DNA from: Nocardia wallacei
GTDB lineage: Bacteria > Actinomycetota > Actinomycetes > Mycobacteriales > Mycobacteriaceae
Length of the DNA stretch: 58,282 bases
NCBI RefSeq assembly: GCF_029868745.1
Contig: NZ_JARWOP010000387.1
Coordinates: forward strand, 1-58,282
Reading direction: 5' to 3'
Of this stretch, positions 25,567 through 33,248 are shown piece after piece. Both the position numbers and the translations under genes were made by a program. The notes beneath the pieces were generated by a model. The model worked only from the letters and a program-made list of their open reading frames with translations. It ran no database searches and had not been told where the DNA came from. The first letter of the stretch is position 1. Each line of letters opens with the position of its first letter.

Positions 25567-25611
25567 GCGCCGGCGTACTCCACTTCCCCCCGAGTGTGAG
25601 TGCGCCGGCGC
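25567..25611. terminator. Bidirectional stem-loop between dctA and the NUDIX gene
   Basis: GCGCCGGCGTACTC (25567-25580) and GAGTGCGCCGGCGC (25598-25611) form a 14-bp stem with one G-U/T-G position and a 17-base loop, placed between convergent genes. No U-tract; stem stability alone argues for termination in both directions. Confidence 0.7.
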
Positions 25612-25638
25612 TTCCACGTCCGGAGGGTCCCGGCACGG

Positions 25639-26157
25639 TCAGCGCAGGATCAGGTCGGTGTCCGACGGCAGCGCCCCGACCGGCCACCAGCGCAGGTCGG
25701 TGGATTCCGAACTCTTCACCGGCACAGCGCCTTTCGGTGCCTTGATCTTGAACACCAGATCCAGGTGACGCGTGGGCACGCCCAGCGAGCAGGTGATCGG
25801 ATGGGCCTGGACGCCGTAGAGCCCGGGTTCGAGGGACAGGCCGTCGATCCCCGACTCCTCGGTGGCCTCGCGCAGGGCGGCGGCGGGCACGGTGGCGTCG
25901 AATTCCTCGCAGTGCCCGCCGAGTTGGATCCACAGCCCCACCCGCGGATGCAGGGTCAGCAGCACCTCCCGCTCGTCGTGCGAGAACACCATGGCCGAGG
26001 CGGTGATGTGCCCCGGCGCGTGCTCACGCAGGCAGCAGCGCGGCGACGCGCCCAGGAACGCCAGCATCGCCTGACGCAGCGACTGCTCGGCTCCCGTTGC
26101 CGGAGACCAGGTTTCGAGCAGGTCGGTGGCCGATCGGTGCAGGGATTCCGCGCTCAT
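25639..26157 (-). CDS. NUDIX hydrolase
   Basis: A 172-residue NUDIX protein with a complete box from GGHCEEFD to REATEESGI (G-x5-E-x7-REUxEExGU). N-terminal ~45 residues are helical and lie outside the fold. Substrate unknown; family members hydrolyse nucleoside diphosphate derivatives. It starts 14 bases after fbiB on the same strand, so it is the third gene of the F420 operon, an arrangement seen in related actinomycetes. A direct role in F420 synthesis is not shown. Confidence 0.92.
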   Translation of the reverse strand: MSAESLHRSATDLLETWSPATGAEQSLRQAMLAFLGASPRCCLREHAPGHITASAMVFSHDEREVLLTLHPRVGLWIQLGGHCEEFDATVPAAALREATEESGIDGLSLEPGLYGVQAHPITCSLGVPTRHLDLVFKIKAPKGAVPVKSSESTDLRWWPVGALPSDTDLILR

Positions 26158-26171
26158 CTATTCCTTCCGGT

Positions 26172-27527
26172 TCACAGTTCGATCAGACCGGTCCCCGGCT
26201 GCCGGGGCTCGCGCGGGGTCAGCTCCTCGGTCGGATAGCCGATCGCGATGCCGCCCAACGGCTTCCAGTCCGGCTCCAGCCCCAGCACCTCGCGGGTGAT
26301 CTCGGGGGCGAAGATGGTGGACCCGATCCAACAGCTGCCGACGCCCGCGGTGGCCAGCGCGACCAGCAGGCCCTGCACGGCCGCGCCGACCGCCACGGTG
26401 AACATCGTGGATTCGGCCGCGCGGCGGCGCTCGTCCGGATAGTCGTGCGCGCCGTCGGGCACGCAGAACGGGATGATCACCTCGGGCGCGTCGAACAGGA
26501 TGCGGCCGCGGGCGATCCGGCGCTCCACCCGGTCCGGCGCCAGCCCGTCCGCGGTCAGGTCGGCCCGCCACTTGTCGGCCATCGCCGTGAGCAGCCGTTC
26601 GCGTACGCCGTCCCGGCGCAGCCACACGAAGCGCACCGGCCGGGTGTGGTGCGGCGCGGGCGCCGTGAGCGCCACCGCGACCGCGGACCGGATCAGCTCG
26701 GGATCGACCGGGGTGTCGGCGAATTGCCGCACCGAGCGCCGCAGCAGCACCGCTTCCGCGCGACCGCGCTCGAGCGCCTCGGCGGTGCCCAGCCAGAACA
26801 GGTCCTCGTCCCCGCGCCGCAGCAGCGCCGCGGCGGTGGAACCGTCGTCGTAAGGAGTCCAGCCGCGCACCACCGCGACCGGGACGCCGCCCAGCTTGCC
26901 CTTCACCAGATCGGCGGCGGCGGCCAGCTCGTCGGCGACCGCGACCTGGGTGACGTGGAGTTCGTTGCCCTGCCCGTCGATCGCGCCGGCGTAGTCGTGC
27001 ACCACTCGCAGCCCGGCCGCGCCGATCGCGGCGTCGGTCTGACCGATCCGCCACGCGCGGCCCATGGTGTCGGTGATCACCACCGCGACGTCGACGCCGA
27101 GCCGCGCGGACAGCGCGGCCCGCAACGCCTTCGCGCTGCCGTCGGGGTCGGCGGGCAGCAGCACCAGTTCGCCCTGTTCGACGTTGGACCCGTCGATGCC
27201 GGAGGCCGCCTGCACGATGCCGATCTTGTTCTCGGTGATCAGCGTCCGGCCCTTCTGCGCCAGCACGCGCACCGCCTCCTCGCGGACCAGCTTGCGCCGC
27301 AGCGTGTCCCGCTCGTCAGGGTCCAGCGGCGCGGCCACCACCCGGCCCTCCACCTTGGCGACGATCTTGCTGGTGACCACCAGCACGTCACCGTCCCGCA
27401 GCCAGGGCGCCTGCGCCGCAAGGTGTTCGGCGAGATCGTCGCCGGGGCGGAACTCCGGGAGACCGGTCACGGGCATGATCCGCAGTTCGCCGCCGGGCGC
27501 GTGGTCGGTCACCCGCGGTGCGTTCAC
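26172..27527 (-). CDS. fbiB: Bifunctional F420-0:L-glutamate ligase / dehydro-F420 reductase FbiB
   Basis: A 451-residue two-domain protein. Residues ~1-245 are the CofE-type ligase that adds L-glutamates to F420-0 (LVREEAVRVLAQKGRTLITENKIGIVQAASGID, DTMGRAWRIGQTDAAIG); residues ~250-451 are an FMN-binding nitroreductase-fold domain (RRSVRQFADTPVDPEL, APAPHHTRPVRFVWL, GSCWIGSTIFAPE) that reduces dehydro-F420-0. The fusion is the actinobacterial form. GTG 27527 overlaps the fbiA stop (GTGA), indicating coupled translation. Confidence 0.96.
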   Translation of the reverse strand: MNAPRVTDHAPGGELRIMPVTGLPEFRPGDDLAEHLAAQAPWLRDGDVLVVTSKIVAKVEGRVVAAPLDPDERDTLRRKLVREEAVRVLAQKGRTLITENKIGIVQAASGIDGSNVEQGELVLLPADPDGSAKALRAALSARLGVDVAVVITDTMGRAWRIGQTDAAIGAAGLRVVHDYAGAIDGQGNELHVTQVAVADELAAAADLVKGKLGGVPVAVVRGWTPYDDGSTAAALLRRGDEDLFWLGTAEALERGRAEAVLLRRSVRQFADTPVDPELIRSAVAVALTAPAPHHTRPVRFVWLRRDGVRERLLTAMADKWRADLTADGLAPDRVERRIARGRILFDAPEVIIPFCVPDGAHDYPDERRRAAESTMFTVAVGAAVQGLLVALATAGVGSCWIGSTIFAPEITREVLGLEPDWKPLGGIAIGYPTEELTPREPRQPGTGLIEL

Positions 27528-28522
27528 GGCTTCACCCCCGCGATATCCAATGCCTCCCGGACCATTTCGGCGGTGGCGGCCGGGTCGGTCATCAACAGCG
27601 GCACGCTGCGCACCTCCACGCCCGGGACCTCGGCGGTATCGGTCGAATGCACCAGCCAGCCGTCCAGGATGCCGGTGTCGGACCGGGCCCCGTAGTGACG
27701 GCCGACCGCCTCGGCGGAGGTCTCCACGCCGATCACGGACAGGCACTCGTCGGCCATGCCGCGCAACGGTTTTCCATCGATCACCGGCGACAGGCCGATG
27801 ACCCGCGCGCGCGTGGTGCGCAGGGCCCCGCGAATACCCGGCACCGCGAGGATCGCGCCGATGCTCACCACGGGGTTCGAGGGGGCCAGCAGCACCACAT
27901 CAGCGGCAGCTATGATTTCCGTCACATTAGGGGCAGGTTTGGCCTGATCCGCCCCGATTGTGACGAATCCATGGGTCTCAACGCTCGCGCGATAGCGTAC
28001 CCACCACTCCTGGAAATGAATCGCGCGACGTTCGCCAGGCTTCTCCGAGTCGCTGATGACAACATGCGTTTCACATCTGTCGTCGGTTGCCGGTACAAGT
28101 TTCACGCCGGGCTGCCACCGATTGCACAGGGCCTCGGTGACCGCCGAGAGCGGGTACCCGGCACGCAACATTTCACTGCGAACCAGATGCGTGGCGATAT
28201 CTCGATCGCCGAGCCCGAACCAATCCGGTTGGGCACGGTATTTCGCCAGCTCCTCCTTCGCGTGCCAGGTTTCCCCGCGCCGGCCCCAGCCGCGCTCGGG
28301 ATCTATGCCGTCACCGAGGGTATACATGCAGGTGTCCAGGTCGGGACAGATCCGCAGCCCGTGCATCCAGACGTCATCGCCGACATTGACGATGGCCGAA
28401 ACATCGGCCTCCGGCAGCAGTTCGCGCACCCCCAGCAGGAAGCGTGCGCCACCGACTCCGCCGACCAGCACGGCAATGCGCGGTCCGGTTCCGGGCGCGA
28501 TGTCCGCTTGTTCTCCAGTCAC
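27524..28522 (-). CDS. fbiA: Phosphoenolpyruvyl/2-phospho-L-lactate transferase FbiA
   Basis: A 332-residue CofD-family enzyme joining the activated three-carbon unit made by FbiD to Fo, giving dehydro-F420-0. Signature RIAVLVGGVGGARFLLGVREL at the N-terminus, then NVGDDVWMHGLRICPDLDTCMYTLG and LGDRDIATHLVRSEMLRAG. GTG 28522 is chosen since only ~14 residues then precede the GGVGGAR loop; upstream codons are not family-like. First gene of fbiA-fbiB-NUDIX, divergent from whiB2. Confidence 0.95.
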   Translation of the reverse strand: MTGEQADIAPGTGPRIAVLVGGVGGARFLLGVRELLPEADVSAIVNVGDDVWMHGLRICPDLDTCMYTLGDGIDPERGWGRRGETWHAKEELAKYRAQPDWFGLGDRDIATHLVRSEMLRAGYPLSAVTEALCNRWQPGVKLVPATDDRCETHVVISDSEKPGERRAIHFQEWWVRYRASVETHGFVTIGADQAKPAPNVTEIIAAADVVLLAPSNPVVSIGAILAVPGIRGALRTTRARVIGLSPVIDGKPLRGMADECLSVIGVETSAEAVGRHYGARSDTGILDGWLVHSTDTAEVPGVEVRSVPLLMTDPAATAEMVREALDIAGVKP

Positions 28523-28866
28523 ATCCGCACAGCCTATGCGGTGCTCGGAACGGCATGCTCCGGAGCATATTTGCTGATCATTTGCTACTGGGCGGTTACC
28601 GAACCGCGTCGAAGAGGGCGGCGGATAGTAACGGAATTGTGTCGGCAGCTTGACCATCGCCGCGTCCGGCGTGTCTAATCACAGACATGTCATTCCGGGT
28701 CGGCGCGAGAGTTCAAGGCGCTGACCATTTTTCGAACACCCGTTCGTACCGGGATGACGCGCTCGGGGATGTCCGCGGGACAACGTCGCGGTGTTGGGCC
28801 GTCGGTGGGCAGATCGGTTCCGACGGATAATCATTCTGCGCTAACACACAGTGAGGAGGCGGAGCG
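28523..28866. promoter_or_regulatory. Divergent fbiA / whiB2 promoter region
   Basis: A 344-base gap with no supported gene. It contains the perfect 14-bp palindrome ATGCTCCGGAGCAT (28555-28568), 33 bases upstream of the fbiA start, and TGTCT-N6-AGACA (28672-28687) nearer whiB2. The stretch 28555-28680 is AT-richer than the surroundings. The whiB2 Shine-Dalgarno GAGGAGG is at 28853-28859. Confidence 0.55.
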
Positions 28867-29337
28867 ATGGCCGAGGACGTGGCCCCGTCGGGCAATCCGG
28901 GCGGTGTATCGCAAACCGATTCCACAGCAGGCGCAGCACCTGGCGCCTGCACTGAAAGCCGGAACGACGAACGAGAGGGGGGAGCCACGGTGACTGCCGG
29001 GGAGGGCTCGGGAAACCGAGCGCAGCAGGGAGGCCAGTGGGCACGGACGCAGCAAGCGCCCGAACCACCGACACTGAGCCTCATCGTCACCGACTTCGAT
29101 GCGATGTTCGACAGCATCGAGGAACAGTGGCAGGAACGGGCACTGTGCGCCCAGACGGATCCGGAGGCGTTCTTCCCCGAGAAGGGCGGCTCGACGCGGG
29201 AGGCGAAGCGGATCTGCATGGGCTGCGAGGTCCGTGACGAGTGCCTGGAGTACGCACTCGCGCACGACGAGCGCTTCGGCATCTGGGGCGGTCTCTCGGA
29301 GCGAGAGCGCCGCCGCCTCAAGCGCGGCATCAGCTGA
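28867..29337 (+). CDS. whiB2: WhiB2 (WhmD) family iron-sulfur transcription factor
   Basis: A 156-residue Wbl protein that controls septation and cell division. Four cluster cysteines C94-x22-C117-x2-C120-x5-C126, then the FGIWGG turn and basic tail SERERRRLKRG. The first ~70 residues are low-complexity Gly/Ala/Gln and longer than in mycobacterial WhiB2. Two starts are well supplied: ATG 28867 with GAGGAGG seven bases upstream, and in-frame GTG 28990 with GAGGGGGGAG six bases upstream, giving a 115-residue form. Followed by a canonical U-tract terminator. Confidence 0.94.
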   Translation: MAEDVAPSGNPGGVSQTDSTAGAAPGACTESRNDEREGGATVTAGEGSGNRAQQGGQWARTQQAPEPPTLSLIVTDFDAMFDSIEEQWQERALCAQTDPEAFFPEKGGSTREAKRICMGCEVRDECLEYALAHDERFGIWGGLSERERRRLKRGIS

Positions 29338-29358
29338 ACTCGGGGGTCAGGGAAACGC

Positions 29359-29377
29359 CTTGGCCCCCAAGTTTTTT
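29359..29377 (+). terminator. Intrinsic terminator of whiB2
   Basis: CTTGG-CCC-CCAAG followed directly by TTTTTT, 22 bases after the whiB2 stop. One of the few classical U-tract terminators in the window. Confidence 0.88.
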
Positions 29378-29390
29378 CATTCCCCGCTGT

Positions 29391-29867
29391 TCAGTCCTCT
29401 TCCGGATCGATGATGTCCGGATCGACGCCCAGGTAGGTGGCGATCTGCTGGACGAGGACCTCGCGGAGGAGATCCACCAGGTCGTCGGGGTCGCCCGCGC
29501 GCAACTCCAGTGGCTTGCGGAACAGGACGACCCGGGCCCGGGTCGCCGCGCCGTGCCGGTCCACACCGGCCGGGACCAGGCGCGACAGCGGCACCGGGCC
29601 GTCGGCCACCACCTCGTCCGGCCAGGTCACCGAGTCCGGGTGCAGCGGGCGGATCTTGGGCACGTCGTCGACCGCGATGTCCAGTTTGGTGAGCCGGTCG
29701 TGCCACCGGCTGTCCAGCGGCGCGAACGCCTCGAGCACCAGCCGGTCGAACTGCTGCCCCCGGGTGCGCCACGCGGGCACGGTCGGTGGCAGCATGGGCC
29801 CCCGCACCCCACGCCCACGACGGATCACCGACCGCGCGGTGGGCGGTCGCTTGCGTGAACGGGTCAT
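29391..29867 (-). CDS. Metallopeptidase-like family protein with degenerate zinc site (Rv3259-like)
   Basis: A 158-residue protein resembling the small zincin-like 'metallopeptidase family' (PF06262 type) encoded next to whiB2 in mycobacteria. The basic N-terminus (MTRSRKRPPTARSVIRRGRG) is followed by FDRLVLEAFAPLDSRWHDRLTKLDIAVDDVP and a C-terminal helix where HExxHxxG is expected. Here that helix reads L-V-Q-Q-I-A-T-Y-L-G: both His and the Glu are absent, so it should not bind zinc in the usual way. Probably a pseudo-enzyme or binding protein. Convergent with whiB2, divergent from the DUF3499 gene. Confidence 0.82.
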   Translation of the reverse strand: MTRSRKRPPTARSVIRRGRGVRGPMLPPTVPAWRTRGQQFDRLVLEAFAPLDSRWHDRLTKLDIAVDDVPKIRPLHPDSVTWPDEVVADGPVPLSRLVPAGVDRHGAATRARVVLFRKPLELRAGDPDDLVDLLREVLVQQIATYLGVDPDIIDPEED

Positions 29868-29983
29868 GCGTCGAATCTAGTACTCCGGGGATTGCGGCCC
29901 GAAACCCAGTGAACCCGGCCGCATCCTCGCGTGTCTCACCGCACGACGGCGCGCGGAGAGTTACTCTCCTTGGCGTGATTCCC

Positions 29984-30376
29984 ATGCGTCGTTGCTGTCG
30001 ACCCGGCTGCAAGAATCCGGCCGTCGCGACGCTCACCTATGTGTACTCGGACTCGACGGCCGTCGTCGGCCCCCTGGCCACCGTCGCCGAACCGCACTCC
30101 TGGGATCTCTGCGACACCCACGCCTCCCGGATCACCGCACCCAAGGGCTGGGACATGGTCCGCCACGAGGGCGGCTTCTCCGCCCCGGACGAGGACGACC
30201 TGACCGCGCTGGCCGAGGCCGTCCGGGAAGCCGGGATGCGCCGCCGGTCCCCGGAGCCGGACAACCGCGGCTACGCCGACAATCCTCCCGCTCCCCCGCG
30301 GCCCACCCGTCCCGGCCGCCCCGCGCGCACGGGCCGCCGCGGGCATCTGCGCGTGCTTCCCGACCCGCCCAGCTGA
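29984..30376 (+). CDS. DUF3499 family protein (Rv3258c-like)
   Basis: A 130-residue small protein with a cysteine-rich start (M-R-R-C-C-R-P-G-C) and a CDTHASRITAPKGWD block that together look like a zinc ribbon, then a Pro/Arg-rich disordered tail. Found in mycobacteria between the whiB2 region and manB; function unknown. ATG 29984 is preferred; GTG 29975 adds three residues. Upstream lies the perfect palindrome GGAGAG-TTA-CTCTCC at 29955-29969, which includes a potential ribosome site and could hide it. Confidence 0.85.
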   Translation: MRRCCRPGCKNPAVATLTYVYSDSTAVVGPLATVAEPHSWDLCDTHASRITAPKGWDMVRHEGGFSAPDEDDLTALAEAVREAGMRRRSPEPDNRGYADNPPAPPRPTRPGRPARTGRRGHLRVLPDPPS

Positions 30377-30487
30377 GCCGCGACTCCCCCGGCCACGAGC
30401 CACCGCCATGTGTAGCGCTCCCCACGACCATCGCGCCGATGCGGCGTTTCCCGCACGCGCCGCGGCTGTTCGCCTACGGCGAAGTAG

Positions 30488-30506
30488 GGGTGTTCTCGGA
30501 ACACCC
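30488..30506. promoter_or_regulatory. Inverted repeat upstream of manB
   Basis: GGGTGTTC-TCG-GAACACCC: perfect eight-base arms with a three-base centre, 50 bases before the manB ATG within a 180-base gap. The position suits an operator; the cognate regulator is unknown. Confidence 0.55.
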
Positions 30507-30556
30507 ACAGGCGTACCGAATACGTTCCACACCGTCGGCCCACTAGGGTGTTGCCC

Positions 30557-31948
30557 ATGACAGTCGCCCGGTCTGCCGAGTCCGTGAAAGCAGTTGTCAA
30601 GGCCTACGACGTGCGCGGTGTGGTCGGGGAGCAGATCGACGCGGACTTCGTCCGGGACGTGGGCGCCTCCTTCGCCCGGCTGATGCGCGGCGAGGACGCG
30701 ACGCGGGTCGTCGTCGGGCACGACATGCGGGAGTCGTCGCCGGGACTGGCCGAGGCCTTCGCCGACGGCGTGCTGGCGCAGGGCCTGGACATCGTGCACA
30801 TCGGCCTCGCCTCCACCGACGAGTTGTACTTCGCCTCCGGTCGGCTGGGCTGTCCGGGCGCCATGTTCACCGCGAGCCACAACCCCGCCCGCTACAACGG
30901 CATCAAGCTGTGCCGGGCCAACGCGCTCCCGGTCGGCCAGGACACCGGCCTGGCCACCATCACCGCGGAACTGACCGACGGCGTGCCCGGCTACGACGGC
31001 GCCCGCGGCGCCGCGACCGAGCAGAATCTGCTCGACGGGTACGCCGAATTCCTGCGCGGGCTGGTCGATTTGAGCGGCATCCGGTCGCTGAAGGTCGCCG
31101 TCGACGCCGGCAACGGCATGGGCGGCTACACCGTTCCCGCCGTCCTCGGTCCCGTCCCGCAGCTGACCGTCGCACCGCTGTACTTCGAACTGGACGGCAC
31201 CTTCCCCAACCACGAGGCCAACCCGCTGGACCCGAAGAATCTGGTGGATCTGCAGCGTTTCGTCCGCGAGACCGGAGCCGATATCGGGCTGGCCTTCGAC
31301 GGCGACGCCGACCGCTGCTTCGTGGTGGACGAGCGCGGCGAGCCGGTCCCGCCCTCGGCGGTGACCGCGCTGGTGGCCGAGCGCGAGCTGGCCAAGGAGC
31401 CGGGCGCCACCATCATCCACAACCTCATCACCTCGCGGACGGTGCCCGACCTGGTGACCGAGCTGGGCGGCACGCCCGTGCGCACCCGCGTCGGGCACTC
31501 CTTCATCAAGCAGCAGATGGCCGCCACCGGCGCCATTTTCGGCGGCGAGCACTCCGCGCACTACTACTTCCGGGACTTCTGGGGCGCCGACTCGGGCATG
31601 CTCGCGGCGCTGCACGTGCTGGCGGCACTCGGCGAGAAGGACGGGTCGGGTACCGCGTCGACGATGTCGGAACTGGCGGCCGCGTACGCGACCTACGCCG
31701 CCTCCGGCGAGATCAACTCCACGGTGGACGACGCGCAGGACCACACCCGCGCGGTGCTCGCGGCGTTCGAGGGGCGGGCCCGATCGGTCGACCGGATGGA
31801 CGGCGTCACGGTCCAACTGCCCGAGGACGCCTGGTTCAACCTGCGCGCCTCCAACACCGAACCGCTGTTGCGTCTGAACGTCGAGGCCCGATCTCAGGAG
31901 GAAGTAGACGCACTCGTGACCGAGATCCTGAGCATCGTCCGCGGCTGA
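30557..31948 (+). CDS. manB: Phosphomannomutase / phosphoglucomutase
   Basis: A 463-residue alpha-D-phosphohexomutase converting mannose-6-P to mannose-1-P for GDP-mannose, PIMs, lipomannan and glycoproteins. Phospho-serine S107 in TASHNP, metal loop DGDADRCF, sugar loop GGEHSAHYYFRDFWGADSG and phosphate loop RASNTEPLLRLNVEA are all intact. ATG 30557 is used; GTG 30548 would add three residues. Followed by a tobH-like gene and manA, the usual actinomycete mannose locus. Confidence 0.95.
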   Translation: MTVARSAESVKAVVKAYDVRGVVGEQIDADFVRDVGASFARLMRGEDATRVVVGHDMRESSPGLAEAFADGVLAQGLDIVHIGLASTDELYFASGRLGCPGAMFTASHNPARYNGIKLCRANALPVGQDTGLATITAELTDGVPGYDGARGAATEQNLLDGYAEFLRGLVDLSGIRSLKVAVDAGNGMGGYTVPAVLGPVPQLTVAPLYFELDGTFPNHEANPLDPKNLVDLQRFVRETGADIGLAFDGDADRCFVVDERGEPVPPSAVTALVAERELAKEPGATIIHNLITSRTVPDLVTELGGTPVRTRVGHSFIKQQMAATGAIFGGEHSAHYYFRDFWGADSGMLAALHVLAALGEKDGSGTASTMSELAAAYATYAASGEINSTVDDAQDHTRAVLAAFEGRARSVDRMDGVTVQLPEDAWFNLRASNTEPLLRLNVEARSQEEVDALVTEILSIVRG

Positions 31949-32051
31949 CTGGAATAGTGGAATCACAAGGTGCGAATTCGTTCGCAGTTAAAGCTTCACC
32001 CGGGCGCTCACCCGGCCTGGTGACCCGATTGAGGGGAGGTGGCAACGCCCG

Positions 32052-33248
32052 ATGATCGCTGGGACACCGATACTCGATCTCGATGACGTCGCCTCGCTGG
32101 AGGCCGCCGACTCCGGAGGAACATTGCGTTCGGCGGCGTCGGCCGGCGCTCAGGTGCGCGCCACCGCGGCGGCCGTCGACGAGAACGCGCTCGCCCGGCT
32201 GAGCGGTATGAGTCCCCGCAGCCTGGTGCTGGTCTCCGGCGCCGGACGGGCCGACCGCGCCGCCATGCTGCTGGTCGCCGCGCTCGGCGACCGGGCCGGC
32301 CTGCCGATCGTGCCCGCCACCGCCATCCCGCAGTGGGTGGGCCCGCTGGACGCGGTCCTGGTGGCCGGGGACGACGCGGGCGACCCGCGGCTGATCGAGG
32401 CCGTGGACCGCGCGCTGCGCCGCGGCGCCGAAGTGATCGTGGCCGCGCCCGACGAGGGCCCGATGCGCGCCGCGGCCGCCGGTCGGGCCGCGCTGCTGCC
32501 GCCCCGGGTGCGCGTGCTCGACCACAACCGGCTGTTGCGCTACCTGGCCGTCGGCGCGGCGGCGCTGCGCGCGGTCGACCCCCTGCGGATCGGGCCGTTG
32601 ACGCCGGACCTGAACCAGCTCGCCGACGCGCTCGACGCCGAGGCGCTGCGCGACGGCCCCCAGAACGAGGTCTTCCACAATCCCGCCAAGGCCCTCGCCG
32701 CCCGCATGGTCGAGCGCCGCATCGTGCTGGCCGGTGACTCCCCCGCCGCGACCCAGGTGGCCGCGCACGCCGCCGAGGTGCTGCTGCCGGCGACGGGCCG
32801 GATCGCCGCCGCCACCGACCTGGCCGACGCCGTGGCCGCCAACGCCCGCATGGTCGAATCCGCCGGTACGGCGGCGCCGGGCTTCGATCCGCTGTTCCAC
32901 GACGAGCAGCTCGACGGCCCCGCGCCGGTGGAGCGGGTGCGCGTGTTCGTGGTGAGTTCCGAGGTCGATCAGGTGGCGGCGCGACGGCGGCTGGCGGTGT
33001 TCGGCGCGAGTTCCGGTCTCGTCGACGCCGATCTCGTGAACGCCGATTCGGAGCCGCCGAGCACCGAGGCGGGCGCGCGGCGCGCGGCCGACCCGGCGGA
33101 GCGCCCACCCGGCGTCGGCGGCGGCAGCCAACTGGAAAGGCTTGCGGTGCTGGTACTTCGGCTGGAGATGGCGGCCGCGTATCTGCGCCTGCTCGGTTCC
33201 CCGCCCGCCGACGACCGTCCCACGCGGTACGACGGGGGACACTACTAG
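32052..33248 (+). CDS. TobH-like / SIS-type protein between manB and manA (Rv3256c-like)
   Basis: A 398-residue protein of the Rv3256c/TobH group, always between phosphomannomutase and mannose-6-phosphate isomerase genes in this order. It resembles a double SIS (sugar isomerase) fold: ISP-like segments SLVLVSGAGRADRAAMLLVAALGDRAGLPIVP and RRIVLAGDSPAATQVAAHAAEVLLP, but catalytic residues of phosphosugar isomerases are not evident. A Pro/Arg/Glu low-complexity stretch lies near residues 325-360. ATG 32052 has GAGGGGAGG upstream. It overlaps manA by one base. Role in mannose metabolism is inferred from context. Confidence 0.85.
   Translation: MIAGTPILDLDDVASLEAADSGGTLRSAASAGAQVRATAAAVDENALARLSGMSPRSLVLVSGAGRADRAAMLLVAALGDRAGLPIVPATAIPQWVGPLDAVLVAGDDAGDPRLIEAVDRALRRGAEVIVAAPDEGPMRAAAAGRAALLPPRVRVLDHNRLLRYLAVGAAALRAVDPLRIGPLTPDLNQLADALDAEALRDGPQNEVFHNPAKALAARMVERRIVLAGDSPAATQVAAHAAEVLLPATGRIAAATDLADAVAANARMVESAGTAAPGFDPLFHDEQLDGPAPVERVRVFVVSSEVDQVAARRRLAVFGASSGLVDADLVNADSEPPSTEAGARRAADPAERPPGVGGGSQLERLAVLVLRLEMAAAYLRLLGSPPADDRPTRYDGGHY

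Noticed and set aside
24012..25583. Long minus-strand open frame continuous with the sensor kinase
   Set aside because: It is antisense to dctA, its translation is His/Gln/Arg-rich and unlike any kinase, and a good GTG start with ribosome site lies at 24011.
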